DNA of 64,000 nt from Pseudocercospora fijiensis CIRAD86 (GCF_000340215.1 NW_006921532.1:5492573-5556572); one strand, 5' to 3'; shown: positions 31,704-43,500, counted from the first letter of the stretch. Notes: a model not told the origin generated them from the sequence alone. Translations and numbers: made by a program.

Positions 31704-34700
31704 ATGGAGCTTGACGGGCGCACTGTGAAGCGGCAGAAGCTCAGCAACGGAGTCGCAAAGCCACGGCGACAGGCGAAAGCAGGCGCTTCTCGCATCTTCG
31801 CGCCATACCGCACCGTCGGCCTCGTCTCGCCCACCGAGGTCCCATTCACGAGTGTCCCACTAGGCAAGACCACCTTCCAGATCACGACATCGGTGGGCAG
31901 GAGCTTGCAGACTTACGACCTACGCCGCGGACTAAATTTGGTCTTCGTCACCAGACCGCAGACTCCCGCGCAAATCACTGCGACAAAGGCGTGGAAGGAC
32001 AAGATCTTTGCTGCTTGGGGCGGCGGCGGCGATGCGACCTCGGAAACAGGCGTGTGGGTGTTCAAGCGAGGCAAAAAGGAGGCAGAATTGGAAGTCCCGC
32101 CAGACTGCAAGGAGAATGTGAAAGCGTTCTGCGTGTTTGGCTGCTGGCTCATCGGAGTATGCGACACGGAACTCTTGGTGTGGAAGACCACCGACTTGGA
32201 GCTGTACACCTCGCTCAGAGGCTTCTCGCCCGTTGCATTCACCAGGTGCATCTCCAGTCTCCCCACTTTCCTCAACAAGATCATCGTTGGCAGAGAAGAT
32301 GGCAGTGCTGAGATCTGGAACGTCTCGAGCGGCAAGCTGGTCTACACAATCTTGCCTCCATCCACAGCCTACGGTGCCGTTACCGCCATAGAGCCGACTC
32401 CCGCTCTTTCGCTCGTGGCCATCGCCTTCGAGAAGGGTCCCATCCTCATTCATGATGTGCGCGCAGACCAGACCGTCATCCAGTTGAACACACCTGCTGG
32501 AGCACCAGCCACCTCTATTTCCTTCCGCACAGATGGCCTGGGCGCTGGCGATGATGGCAAGTCGGCAGGTGTCATGGCGACTGCGTCTACTGCGACAGGA
32601 GACATCACGCTATGGGATTTGAACGACGGTGGGAGGAAGGCAGGTGTTCTTCGCGCAGCGCATGCACAGCCGTCAGCCTCCGCCTCGGGTGGTACAAGCC
32701 GGGTTGAGTTTCTAGCTGGACAGGGAGTCTTGGTGAGTAGCGGACTCGACAACAGTCTCAAGTCGTGGATCTTCGACGCCACTCCCTTCAGTCCAATACC
32801 ACGAATTCTGCATGAGCGACGAGGCCATGGAGCACCGGTGTCAAAGCTGATGTTTCTGCCAACAGCTTCGGATGGCTCGGACGACACTGGGAAGTGGTTA
32901 CTTTCAAGCAGCAGAGATCGCAGTTTATGGGCATGGTCATTGCGTCGAGATGGCCAGAGCACAGAACTCAGTCAGGGTGCCATTCAGAAGAAAGCAAAAA
33001 AGCAGGGCTTGCTGTCAGGCGATCGTGACAGCTTTGCCGATCTCAAGTGTCCTCCTATCACCAGTATGGCTTGTAGTCTCAATCGTGATGGTGGTGTGGG
33101 CGCCATACCTGGCAAGCATCCCATCTGGCAGAACAATGGCAAGTCAAAGCAGGTCAGCGCAGAGGTCCGTGCAATGACTGGCTGGGAAAGCGTTCTCACC
33201 GCGCACGAAAATGATAGCAAGGCAAGGACGTGGTTCTGGGGCCGAAAACGTGCTGGGAGATGGGCTTTCGAGACTGCCGATGGCGGAAACGTCACTTCTG
33301 TTGCCATCTCTCCTTGCGGAACCTTCGCTGTGGTCGGCTCTGAGAAAGGCGGCATCGATATGTTCAACATGCAATCAGGAATTCAACGACAACGATTTCC
33401 TGCGAGACTAACGCCTATGCAAGCAAAGCAGCTGCGTCTGGATGTTGAGCGACATGGCTTGGTTGAGGAGGGCGATGGCAAGAAGAAATTCTATCGCGGT
33501 CAAGGAAAGCATGCCGCAGCAGTTGTCGGTCTTGCTGTCGACAGTCTGAACAAGACCATAATATCAGCTGGCGCAGATGGCAAGATCAAATTCTGGGATT
33601 TTCAGAGCGGTCTCCTACGAGGCCAGATCGATTGGTCGAGCTCTACGGGTCTTCTAAGCATGCGCTTCCATCGTGGCTCAGATCTTGCCGCATTTGCTTG
33701 CACAGATGGATGCATTCGTGTTATCGACATCAGCACCCAGAAGCTTATTCGTGAGCTGTGGGCATCACGTTCACCAATAGCGGAGCTGCAGAAGCTTACG
33801 ATCAGCGACTTCACATTCTCGGACGATGGTCACTGGATATCTGCAAGCATGGGCCAGCTCGTCTTTCTCTGGGATCTGCCTACCGGACATCTTGTCGACG
33901 GCTTCAAGCTAAAAGCAGATTGCAACACCCTCGCTTTCTCGCCGACAGGAGAATATCTCGCAACAGCAACGCAAGACACTGTCGGTGTAGACATCTGGAC
34001 AAATCGCGGTCTCTTTGCCCATGTCGCGACCCGAGCCATTTCCCAGGATGACCTCCTCTCAATTATCCACTCGACGTCGGCCCTGGCCCCAACAGCATCA
34101 GGTGAAGGTGGTGAAAATCTCATCGCAGCAGATGTCGACGACGAAGAGGACGAAGACAATGCAGCCGATGCAGCCCTCCTCCTATCCGAAGATGATCCAG
34201 CCCACACCCTCTCAAACGACCTCCTCTCCCTCTCGCTAGTCCCCAAATCCCGCTGGCAAAACCTCCTACACCTAGACCTAATCCGGCAACGCAACAAACC
34301 GACCGAAGCCCCCAAGAAACCCGAAAAAGCCCCCTTCTTCCTACCCTCCCTCCAAAGCGGCGCACCAAAAACCTCAACATCCCCCAAAACCAACCCAACA
34401 CCCTCCGACCTCGAAAAAGAACGCACCCGAATCGCAAAACTCTCCCACTCGGGCCAAAAATCCCCCTTCACAGCCCTCCTCCATCAATCTTCCGCATCAC
34501 CTCACACTCAAACGCTCTTCATCAACCACTTAAAATCTCTCTCTCCAGCAGCATCAGATATAGAAATTCGCTCCCTGTCCACGAATGAGAATGAACACGA
34601 ACATAGCTTGTTCATTCGCGCTCTCACCCACGTTCTCGAAACAAAACAAAATTTCGAATTGGTGCAAGCTTGGATGTCTGTGTTTTTGAAGGTGCATGGA

Positions 34701-34841
34701 GATGTTGTGGTTGCGGACGAGAATTTGAGGGGAGAGGTGGTGGAGTTTAGACAAGTGATGGAGCGGGAGACGAAGAGGGTGAGAGAACTCGTGGGGGTTT
34801 GTGGGGGGATGGTGAAGTATTTGAGGGCTGCGAGGGTATAG
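31704..34841 (+). CDS. UTP21: UTP21 (WDR36) U3 snoRNP-associated WD-repeat protein
   Basis: Single exon, 1,045 aa from the ATG at 31704 (the frame upstream begins only at TTG). A basic N-terminus (K-R-Q-K-L-S-N-G) is followed by I-F-A-P-Y-R-T-V-G-L-V, the conserved entry to the first of two WD40 propellers. Repeats are seen as I-W-N-V-S-S-G, L-W-D-L-N-D-G, L-K-S-W-I-F-D, K-F-W-D-F-Q-S and F-L-W-D-L-P-T. An acidic linker (D-D-E-E-D-E-D) precedes the Utp21-specific C-terminal domain (S-P-F-T-A-L-L, then F-I-N-H-L-K-S-L-S-P, and Q-A-W-M-S-V-F-L-K-V-H-G). The protein is part of the UTP-B module of the small-subunit processome in the nucleolus and is essential for 18S rRNA maturation. Codon use and length are normal. 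Confidence 0.95.
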   Translation: MELDGRTVKRQKLSNGVAKPRRQAKAGASRIFAPYRTVGLVSPTEVPFTSVPLGKTTFQITTSVGRSLQTYDLRRGLNLVFVTRPQTPAQITATKAWKDKIFAAWGGGGDATSETGVWVFKRGKKEAELEVPPDCKENVKAFCVFGCWLIGVCDTELLVWKTTDLELYTSLRGFSPVAFTRCISSLPTFLNKIIVGREDGSAEIWNVSSGKLVYTILPPSTAYGAVTAIEPTPALSLVAIAFEKGPILIHDVRADQTVIQLNTPAGAPATSISFRTDGLGAGDDGKSAGVMATASTATGDITLWDLNDGGRKAGVLRAAHAQPSASASGGTSRVEFLAGQGVLVSSGLDNSLKSWIFDATPFSPIPRILHERRGHGAPVSKLMFLPTASDGSDDTGKWLLSSSRDRSLWAWSLRRDGQSTELSQGAIQKKAKKQGLLSGDRDSFADLKCPPITSMACSLNRDGGVGAIPGKHPIWQNNGKSKQVSAEVRAMTGWESVLTAHENDSKARTWFWGRKRAGRWAFETADGGNVTSVAISPCGTFAVVGSEKGGIDMFNMQSGIQRQRFPARLTPMQAKQLRLDVERHGLVEEGDGKKKFYRGQGKHAAAVVGLAVDSLNKTIISAGADGKIKFWDFQSGLLRGQIDWSSSTGLLSMRFHRGSDLAAFACTDGCIRVIDISTQKLIRELWASRSPIAELQKLTISDFTFSDDGHWISASMGQLVFLWDLPTGHLVDGFKLKADCNTLAFSPTGEYLATATQDTVGVDIWTNRGLFAHVATRAISQDDLLSIIHSTSALAPTASGEGGENLIAADVDDEEDEDNAADAALLLSEDDPAHTLSNDLLSLSLVPKSRWQNLLHLDLIRQRNKPTEAPKKPEKAPFFLPSLQSGAPKTSTSPKTNPTPSDLEKERTRIAKLSHSGQKSPFTALLHQSSASPHTQTLFINHLKSLSPAASDIEIRSLSTNENEHEHSLFIRALTHVLETKQNFELVQAWMSVFLKVHGDVVVADENLRGEVVEFRQVMERETKRVRELVGVCGGMVKYLRAARV

Positions 34842-34996
34842 AGAGGAGGAAGTCGGTTCATGTGAAGAGATGATGGATGATATGGCGGAAATTTTCAACA
34901 ATCATGATGATTATTGATTGATTCAAGAAGCAAAAATTACGAAACCCCGCGAGCGACACAAGTAATAAAATCACCATCTCTGCCATAATGAAGAGT

Positions 34997-37610
34997 TTAG
35001 TAAGATGGAGTCGCATAAGCCGTCAACGCACTCGCACTCGGAGCAGGCGTGCCACCACCTCCACCACCACTAACCATTGTCCTCCTCGATCTCGTCGGCT
35101 GAGAAGAATACTCAATGCCCCTAGCATGAAGTCGATCTACAGCCTTCTTATCAAGCACAACTTTATCCCAATTCCTCGGGAGTTGCGCGCCCGCAAGTAA
35201 CATTGTAGTTTTCATATTCCTGCTCTTGAACCTGAGATCCTCGGCCGAACGTTTCGTCAAACGGGCTTCTCCTGTAGGGATCAGTTCGTTGTCGATGGCT
35301 TTGAGACTGGCATAACTGATTCCGTCGTCGCAGTGTTGTTCGATGAGTTCCATGAGAGCGGATTCTTCGTATGGGTCCCAGGGTTGGCGTTGTTGGGTGG
35401 GTTTGGGGGCCATGGTGCGGTTGGTGCGCGAGTCGACTTTCCATTGTTGGTAGGCTGTTGAAGGAGGTGGGGCTGGGTCTTCTGGGTCGAGGGCTGGTTG
35501 CCGAGGAGGGATTGCGGATCCTGGATTCTTGCGTTGGCGCTTTGATGGGCTGAGCTGGGTGGCTGCTGATGAAGGTGGGTAGTTGGAGGGACCGGCAGCA
35601 GCACTTTCTGCGCCTACGCTGGGGTAGCGGTTGCGTGGGGCTTGGCCGAAGGAGGTCTCTCTTCGTAGATTGTCGGCATTGGCGTGGTCACGAGTGTCCT
35701 CTTCAAAGCCTTCGTCTTGGGTGGGATTTGGAACATGGTCATCAGATTCAGTCGCTTCCGTAAGCTTGCGCTTGTTGGGTCTCGCGCTCGGAGGAGCGGG
35801 ACGTGTGTCGGGTTGCGTTTCATCAAAGACGTCCATATTCGGATCGATGAGCACCGCGCCGTCTTGTCGGTCGATAAGACGACCTTTACCTTTACTTTTG
35901 TTTCTCTTCTGTGCATCTTGAAATCCTTGTATAGCAGACATTGTGGAGGCGGGAATGCCAGACTGTTCGGCAGCCGCATCCCCTTCTGGCTCTTGGTTGT
36001 CACCGAAGTCTCGTGCGAGCACGTCTTCCTGCTGGTTGGTGGTGGGAGCAATCATGTGAGCGGTCGGAGCGGTCGCAGGTGGCTCCAGAATCTGTCTCTC
36101 CTTCGCTTTGAGTGCTGCCATGACACTCTTTCCGCCCAAGCTTCGTCGTGGGGTAGAGCCAGTCTTGGTCAAGTTCTGCTTCATCCGCTCCGCATGACGA
36201 GTATCGAATCGTCGTTCTGCCTCCCGCGCCAAGCTCTTGACGATTAGTTCGACACCACCACCAGCAGCGATCCGCCTGTCAAGCTCGGTTGCTCGTGCCT
36301 CGTAGTATCTCAGAACATGTGACCTGAAGTCATCCCATTTGAACTGCGCCTTGAGCTTGCCATTAGCTGCTGTAGCATTCTTGCCGGTCTTGTCTTTGAA
36401 AGTGCTCTGAAGCACCTTGACCAGATCTGTGACCATCTGGATAGCTCTCTCGAAGTCTGCCTCGCTTGCTTTGGCGAAACCAAGTGTCAAGAGATGTTTG
36501 AATTGACCTTCGTTATCGTAGAAGACGTTGCCAATCTCGTCGTGAGGTGCGAAGTTCGGATCGGTAGCAATGGCCGCATCTAGACGTCTGATGGCAAGAT
36601 GCGCAGCCAGGTTGAGCCAGAGTTCGATAGCAGCGAAGCTGAATTCGCCGCCCGCTATGCCGACGGGGAATGCCATGTCGAGCCGTTCCAGAGCATCGGT
36701 GGCACGTGGCGTCCAGTCGGTAATGTCACAGACAACCAGGACACTATTGAGCATCTGAGCCAGATTGGTCTTGAATATGATGTTGTCAGGTCGCCATTGT
36801 GCTGCGGGCAAGGCGTGCAGCGAGGGGACGGGCTCTCCAAGAAGTGCTGCAAGGACGATTCGAGGCTGAATGTATTCCTGCGAGCCGAAGCTTGGCTTGT
36901 GAAGTTGGAGGGTGGCTAAGCGACGATTGTACAGCTTGTTGTGCTTGGAGCCTGTCTGTTTGATCTCCTTCCACAGTGCCGGAGAGGTTGCTGGTCCTTC
37001 GGGCGCCAGCAGTTTGGCCAGACTGTCCGAGGCCGACGCGAGATCTGGCAAAACATCGACGATGACTTCATGGTCTAGCTGCTCGATCTCCTCTTGCGAG
37101 AACGAGGTCTTGGCTGTAGTGCCAGAGATGGCTGAGCCAGCAGATGCGCGTCGAGGCGATGGCCGATGAGTGTCTGGCTCGACATGGAGCTGCTGGGCGA
37201 GCTGCGCTTCGGTGGTGTCATCATCCACGATGACATTCTCATCAACAGGAGGCAGATCTGAAGAAGGTCAGGATGCTATCGTCGCGTGGAGCAAGGACTG
37301 GTCGTCGGCCGCGGGTGCGTTTGGTGTTCGTAACCCTTCGCTTGTCGGTAGGGTAGGCAACCCTCCGATGTTTACTCTGGCGACACACATACTCCGTACC
37401 ATGAATTGACTTACTTGCGCCCTTGGCTTGACCCTTTCTTCCACGCCTCTGCGCAGCTGCAGCAGGTGGTGCGGCGGCAGTGTTGCTAGCGATTCCATTG
37501 TCGGGCGCTTGCTGCTGTGGTTCAGCGCTCTGGCTCCGTGTCGCTCGACGAGTTGCCTGCGCCGGCGCCGCAGCAGGCCCTTCTGGCGCCGTCGACGAGA
37601 TCTTGGCCAT
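34997..37610 (-). CDS. Telobox-type Myb protein, Taz1/TRF-like telomere-binding candidate
   Basis: Exons 37610-37415 and 37257-34997 with a 157-bp GTAAGT...CAG intron give 818 aa. Exon 1 encodes a basic, Ala/Gln-rich leader. The next ~330 residues are helical (I-V-L-A-A-L-L-G-E-P-V; N-L-A-Q-M-L-N-S-V-L-V-V; I-E-L-W-L-N-L-A-A-H-L-A-I-R-R) and could be a TRF-homology dimer domain. A disordered linker with K-R-K-L and S-K-R-Q-R-K follows. Near the C-terminus is a Myb/SANT-like domain: W-D-P-Y-E-E-S-A-L-M-E-L-I-E-Q-H, then A-E-D-L-R-F-K-S-R-N-M-K, which matches the telobox pattern D-L-K-D-K-x-R-N. Such proteins bind TTAGGG-type repeats or similar motifs in promoters (Tbf1). Whether it is the telomere protein itself is inference. 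A DNA transposon begins 211 bp upstream of its ATG. Confidence 0.72.
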
Positions 37611-37821
37611 GTCGGGAGGCAGTTGTGCAGTCTACAATGACGTCGGCATCAAGGCGCGAGGGCGATGAGATGTGTGGGAGATCTAGGCGAAGTTACTGTA
37701 TTGTTGTGTGCCTGACTGCACTGCCTGGCAACCACATCGCAAACCCTAAGGGAATCACGTGCGCCACGCATCGGGGCCGGCCCGCTTCTCGCGCTTCTCT
37801 CGTGCTTCTCTTTCGCTTGTG
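37611..37821. promoter_or_regulatory. Truncated promoter interval of telobox-Myb gene, includes left target duplication
   Basis: Only 211 bp of normal DNA separate the gene's ATG from the transposon's left end. 37814-37821 (CGCTTGTG) is the left copy of the transposon's target duplication. Any distal promoter element of the gene now lies beyond 63.4 kb. Confidence 0.6.
37814..37821. repeat. MULE target-site duplication, left copy
   Basis: CGCTTGTG immediately outside the left TIR; the identical octamer is at 63430-63437. Confidence 0.8.
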
Positions 37822-37940
37822 AGTGGTCTGTATTCTGCCAACAGCTCGATAAGCGAGGTGGGGCTTCCCGTAGAATTACGTCGTTCCCGCCAAGACCCTG
37901 TTTCCCCATATTATCTCGCTTAATTTCCGGGCTTCGCGTA
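37822..37940 (+). repeat. MULE left terminal inverted repeat
   Basis: About 119 bp that pair with the reverse complement of 63318-63429, with small gaps around 37865-37875. The outer ~90 bp keep CA and TG dinucleotides; the inner part is depleted. Confidence 0.85.
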
Positions 37941-38437
37941 TTTCGAGATAAAGCTTAGTATACCTATACTAAACAAGCGGAAATCCTAAACCTCTCGTTT
38001 TGTAATATACTATATACTACTATAATAGACGATATTATAGAGCTAGAACGACTTCGGCAACTATTCTTTAACCTTATTAAACTATTTAAACTTTTACTAT
38101 CGCAATAGGAAACGATATAGGCTGTATTAAGCAATATCTACTTGTATACGATTATATCGCATTTAGGTAAGAATTTAGATATATAAGGCTAGATAACTAA
38201 GAAGTAGTACTTCGGCTATATTAAACGACGACGCAATAGTAATAGTAAGGGCAAAAGCAAGGAAAACAAGGACGAGAGCGCCTCTAAGGAAGAGACCTTT
38301 ATTAGATAATGTTAGAAGCCTAAATTTAAGCTAGTTACGCTTTATAAAGTATCCTTTATTATTATAATATATCGGCTAGAAGGTATTCGATAAGAGCCTA
38401 TATATATTACGAGAGGCTAATTCGAAGGCAGACATAT
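37941..38437 (+). pseudogene. MULE transposase, 5' part (RIP-degraded)
   Basis: Protein-like sequence continues in one frame to the insertion point (S-K-G-K-S-K-E-N-K-D-E-S, then L-V-T-L-Y-K-V-S-F-I-I-I and R-L-E-G-I-R). In-frame TAG/TAA codons sit where Gln or Trp would fit. It corresponds to the N-terminal FAR1-like, DNA-binding side of MULE transposases, although I cannot see the zinc ligands clearly. The chromovirus interrupts it at CATAT. Confidence 0.6.
38433..38437. repeat. Chromovirus target duplication, left (CATAT)
   Basis: Five bases flanking the 5' LTR, identical to 60866-60870. Confidence 0.85.
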
Positions 38438-38633
38438 TGTTAGGGCTAAAGAGGCTATACGTAATTAGTATGTAACTAGGCTAAGTAAAGCTAGGGTCTT
38501 AGTGCCTTAGGCAGGGCTTAGCGCTTAGTAATAGGCTAACTTACCTGCCTTCCTCCCTCTCCTCCTAGCTCCTTATCGAATACTACCTATACCTACTACT
38601 ACCCTATCTACCTACTAATATACCCTTCTTATA
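38438..38633 (+). repeat. Chromovirus 5' LTR (196 bp)
   Basis: Starts TGTTAGGG and ends TTATA where the 3' copy has TTACA. Differences between the LTRs are transitions at CA or TG sites, as RIP makes. Confidence 0.92.
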
Positions 38634-38650
38634 TAGTATTCGATCTATCC
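38634..38650 (+). other. Chromovirus primer-binding site candidate
   Basis: TAGTATTCGATC directly abuts the 5' LTR; TAG is explained as RIP of TGG, the complement of a tRNA 3' CCA. The tRNA species is not assigned. Confidence 0.55.
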
Positions 38651-38980
38651 TTTAAGGGTAGCAGCTAGATAGTCCTTATTTCAAACTTTTAGCGGTATAG
38701 CTACAAATAAGACTAATCTAACTATATTGCGCCCGAAGAATAGGACCTATACGTACTATTCTATCGAAACAACCGTACCAATTATTAAGTAAGGCCTTCT
38801 ATACGGCCTATTACACTAAGTTAAGTATACTAGACCGATATCTACTAATTCCGCTATATCCGTATCTTAGGGGCTAACAATATATTATTAGTGCTACCCC
38901 TTATTATAATAGCCGGCTTATTACGAAACAATAATCGCGGCGCCGCTAGTAGCGCTAGCAACGACAATGCTAGTAGTATA

Positions 38981-39060
38981 GTGCCTGCTAAAGTGCCTAC
39001 TAAAGTGCCTACTAGAGCACCTACTAAAGTGCCTCCTACTAAAGAGCCTACTACTAGGCC
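38981..39060. repeat. 12-bp tandem repeat in gag (V-P-T-K units)
   Basis: Four or five GTGCCTACTAAA-like units, then looser copies. Unusually for this block it retains several TG dinucleotides. Confidence 0.7.
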
Positions 39061-39891
39061 TACCGAAGAACCTATAATTCTAGATAACGACCTAGAGTTG
39101 CCTATTAACGACATTCTTAGCAATATTATTAACCGTCGATATAGCTAACTAGCCTTTAGCCCTTAACTATTAGGGAGACTTTAAGAAGCTACTTAAAATA
39201 GGCTTACTACCCTACGTTAAGAACAATAGCTAAAGGATAATCTCCTCGAGCTCCGTCGCCTTTAGGAAGCCCCGATAGTAAAACTAATAGCGGGACCTTC
39301 TTTACTACCTATCTAAAAGAAGGATGCTAAACTTAAGGACTATACCGTATTTAATAGCTCTAGTCGAAAGCAGTATAACGACTATATTCGTAACTATAAA
39401 CTTAACTAGCGCAATGCACTAAGAGCGCTACTAGACGACTATTCCTTAGTCGTACACGCTATGTAGTACATTAATAGCGACCTAAAGCGTATATAGGATA
39501 ACTATTTCGACTCCCTCGACGACTAGACCGCTATTTAGTAGTAGACCTATAAAACTATTATGCTAGATACCCTTAGAAACCCTATACTAAGGCAATAATA
39601 TGCTTAGGACCTGTATCTTCGAGCTAAATAGAAGACTAATCAATCGGCTCGCTTATTTAAAGCCTATTTAAAGACCCTCGAGGATAACCTTCCGCCTAAG
39701 ACTAATTCTATATAGATCTCGGAAATACGCCTAAAACTTAGATAGGAACTTATCCTCGAATTAGACCGTCGCCGTATATTCGAATAAGCTAACCTAATAC
39801 GTATTTAATTTATAGTCAAAGTAGAAACAGCCGAACGAGCTGTCTAGCTCTAATAACGACTAGAATCGAGGATCCGGCTAGCTAGTACTAA

Positions 39892-39896
39892 CCGCG
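39892..39896. repeat. Giant element target duplication, left (CCGCG)
   Basis: Five bases before the 5' LTR, identical to 55147-55151. Confidence 0.85.
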
Positions 39897-40018
39897 TGTT
39901 ACGAAGGCAGGCATAGGCATAGGCTAGGTAGGAGGCCCTAGCCTCCTATAGTATATACTTCTCTAAGCCTAGATAGACTTGGAATAATCATCCACTTTAT
40001 AACACACGATGTATAACA
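39897..40018 (+). repeat. Giant element 5' LTR (122 bp)
   Basis: Starts TGTTACGAAGG and ends GTATAACA. A short LTR for such a long element. Confidence 0.92.
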
Positions 40019-40021
40019 AAA

Positions 40022-40039
40022 TGGTAGCTTCGCTTCGAG
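40022..40039 (+). other. Giant element primer-binding site candidate
   Basis: TGGTAGCTTCG begins three bases after the LTR. The first seven bases match the PBS form complementary to initiator-tRNA-Met 3' ends; the rest do not, so the primer is uncertain. Confidence 0.5.
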
Positions 40040-40500
40040 TACTAGCGTAAAAACACGCACTAACCGTCTCTAAACGGACTATCCGAACTACGGTTTACTA
40101 TTTCCCCTCTCTAAGGCGAAAAGTCCTCCGCGCCGAAGGAGAATCCTAACGAACTACTCTAATACTACTTTCCGCACTATAGAACGCCGTAGCTACGCTA
40201 TAAAGAAAGAGGCTATAATTTAGTACGAAACATACGAGATCTATAGGCGAATCGGCTCGGAGATCGACGATAGACCTAGCCCTACGCCGCGGCGCGCTTT
40301 ACGCTCCCTCTATTAATACCCTTACTTGCTAAGGGCAGGAGCGTTAGTTCGGGTTAGTAGGAGCTAGGTATCTAACCCTCCTAACTTCCCTCTTTTAGGG
40401 TATAAGGACGTAGGAGGTTCCGACTACTCTTACGGTAGCTACTACGCCTATAACTGCGGTTAATATCGAGACGGTTTCCCGCTCCGCCTCTTAATATCTA
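40040..40500. other. Giant element 5' leader
   Basis: RIP-degraded leader between the PBS and the first convincing gag codons. Nothing else recognised. Confidence 0.4.
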
Positions 40501-43500
40501 CGTTACAATACTAGAGCCTATAGCATTAAAGGACTAGGAATCTCCGAACGATCCGCCGCCTATAGCTTAGGAGGATTGTACTCTTCCCGAATTAAAGGAA
40601 GACAGATACTACCTAGTTTATATAGTATATATACTATTAGCTTTCTTAAAACTAAGGCAGTGTCTAAGCAAGCTATTCGAGAAGGATCTTAGATATAGAG
40701 TTATCGCTATTACCGAGTAGTACGAGGATCCGGAGGAGGCTAAACCTCTACGTCGCCTAAGGTTATAGTCCCGCGTTCTAGATACAGACAAAGACGCAAC
40801 CCCTAAGCCTTAGATACGCGCTAAGATTATTAGCTCGTAGGTTGACGACAACTCCCTATCGCTTTCCGCTATACGACAAGTATATCGTCTAACTTCGCAC
40901 TAGTCGGATAGCCTATACTTCGCTTAGTAGCTAGTAGAATACCTTAAGTCTACCGACGAGAATCCGGCCGCGGGCGAGAATTAGCTACGTTACCGCAAGG
41001 TTTATATCCCTCTACGACTAGAGAAGTAGGGCGTCCGTCGCTTAATTAAGGACGAGAACTTAGGCTAAGCTAAGCCTAATAGACGTAGGGAGTCTTTTAA
41101 AATCAACCTACTAACGGGTAACGTTTTTAAGAATTTCGGAGCCTTTCGTAAAGACGACCCGCCTCCTAAGCCTCGCGAGAGCTTATTAATCTCGGTGTCT
41201 AGCAGTTCGATACTTAGCTTACTACCGGATTCCTAGCTAGAAGGAGAAGACATATCGGGCAAGCAAGCTCTAGGATCTATAGTACCGGTAAACGGTATAG
41301 CCGGCGCTAAATAGCGAGATGAAATTAGATAAATGAAGTCCTAGGTAGCTTAGTAGCTAGCCGAGCAACGCACTAAGGCAGATAATAATCGAGCTACGGA
41401 TCGTATACGTCTATAGAGGGTATTAAACGAACAGCGCGAGGCTTACGAGATCGAGATACAGGCCTAAATCTAACAAGCGTTTAACGAAGGCCGCAAGGAG
41501 GCTATAAGAGCTAAGAACAAAAGCAGAGATAAGGGTGTAGAAGCTAGTAGAGCACTACCTCTAATAGCCTTAGAATAGCGCTATACTATCGATACGAATA
41601 GTATCCCTAAATTGTTCCTTACCGACGAATAGCGACGTCGAAGGAGGATTGCTAAGTCTGCTAAACACTTTAACGACGAGGTTACCGCGAATAATAACGC
41701 TACTACTAATGCCAATACTAATGCTAGGAATAATAGGAATAACAATACCTCCGCTAGCACTAACAACGACAATACTAGATACGATAAGCTAGAGGTATTA
41801 GTAGGAAAACTAGTAGAGGTAATACAGTCTAACAACGCCGCCTTAGCGGCCCTACGACCGAATAATAACTATTCTAGGCTACCGGGGCAGCAGCGATATA
41901 GAAATCTTTACGCGATGTATAGCCGAACTAGCTAAGGTGCGACTAGAGCTAAGTAGCTAGCTAATTAGAATCGGAATGCTCGAGCTAGTATCGTACTAGA
42001 GATTAGCTCGGAACGCTACGCCTATAGAGGCCTTAGCGCTAAAGGCAATCCTAGGCCTGCCTAAGATAGGGCCGGCTTTATAGACCCGAGGTTCGAGCCC
42101 GCCGACGTATATGCTCTACAATACGCTAGTCCTCCTTACACTCTAGTTACGGACTTTAGTTAGGAGGTCGCGCCCTATAAGTTTAAGCCTAAGCAAGTTA
42201 GGTATTTCAATAAGGACCTTCCGGAGAGTAAGGGCAAAGGCCTAGTTGTATATATTAGCAATACGGCCTATTATCGAGACGTTTTTGCTTTTATTACTCG
42301 CCTCGATATAGCTATTTAAGTAGGCGAGTATCTAGTAGCAACCCTACGTCTATTACTATATAGATGCCTTTAGGGCTCCGCCTTAGCTTAGTACCTTTAC
42401 GGCCTTACTAACGATCGACGTACGCTCCTTTAAACTAGCCCGGGCATCGAGCGATAGAAGGAGGCCTTACGCGAGCAGTTCCGATTAGACCCCTTAGTCG
42501 CGGCGCGCGAATTAGAATCGGAACAATATCGTATTAAGGAAGTCGCGGCCCGAAAGAGCGTAAGCGAATTCGTTATTAACGTTATGCGTTTAGCGTAGCA
42601 AAGCGGTACGGAGTCTCTTATAGGGCAAATTAACTATACCTTCCGGAAGATCGTACTAGAGCTATATAGCGATCTTAATACGCCTACGCTATTATAGATA
42701 TATTAGACGCTTATCGATACAATATAAGCCTATTATACGATATAGGTAGAGTTATATCCTCTAGGCAGTACTACTACCGGCTACTATAATAGTAAGTTAA
42801 ACCTTCGACGTAGCGATTCGGTATAGGGTAGGTTCGTAGACCCTAGGTTCGCGTCTAGGTCTCGTTTTAATACTAGACGCTCGTCTTTTCTTAGAAACAA
42901 CAATCCCTACAATCGGTAGCAACCTAATACATTCTAGCAACGCCGTTAGCCCGGATTATAGGTCTATAGCCGCTAGAGACTATAGGGCGCAAACGCAAGC
43001 GTAAACGAGAAAATAGTAGACGCCCGCGGTCTCCCGTAGTATCCGAATCCTTAGAGATAGTAGACGAATTTCGGAAATGCAAGAGGCTAAGGCATTCCCG
43101 TAAATTCCTAGGCTCGTAGTAAAGCTACGTTCTTCTACGATTTAGTAGACCTAGGGTAGGAGACTAACTATTAAGAACTAGAATACGATAATACTACCTA
43201 AGCCGAGGGCAGAGAGTAGGCCGAGGATTAGTACGTAGCCGGCGAGGATGTCGGCGGTATCGAGGTAGAAGAGGACTAAGCTCTTCCTCCTACAAATCTA
43301 TAGTTAACTCTAGTGTACTACGCCTAGCCGCAGGTTCGTAGACCTAAGGTAAATGCCTAGCCTTAACGCGACAAGACGCGACCCAAAGGTCGGTAGACGC
43401 GTTACAATATATACGGAGAGGTTTTCCGCTCGGCTAACGAGTTTTTTAATAGCTACCTCGATTATACGTACCCTAAGGACGCTACTAGGAAGCGTACGAA

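Larger units (their letters stand above)
38891..39896 (+). pseudogene. Chromovirus gag, left part (RIP-degraded)
   Basis: Begins with a Pro/Thr-rich region containing V-P-T-K repeats and continues with helical gag-like sequence (R-K-Q-Y-N-D-Y-I-R-N-Y; I-M-L-D-T-L-R-N-P-I-L) up to the insertion of the 15-kb element. TAG/TAA codons stand at probable Gln/Trp positions. The start is approximate. Confidence 0.65.

Noticed and set aside
1..37610. Secondary-metabolite gene cluster
   Set aside because: No PKS, NRPS, terpene cyclase or DMATS gene is present; the enzymes seen are scattered among housekeeping genes.
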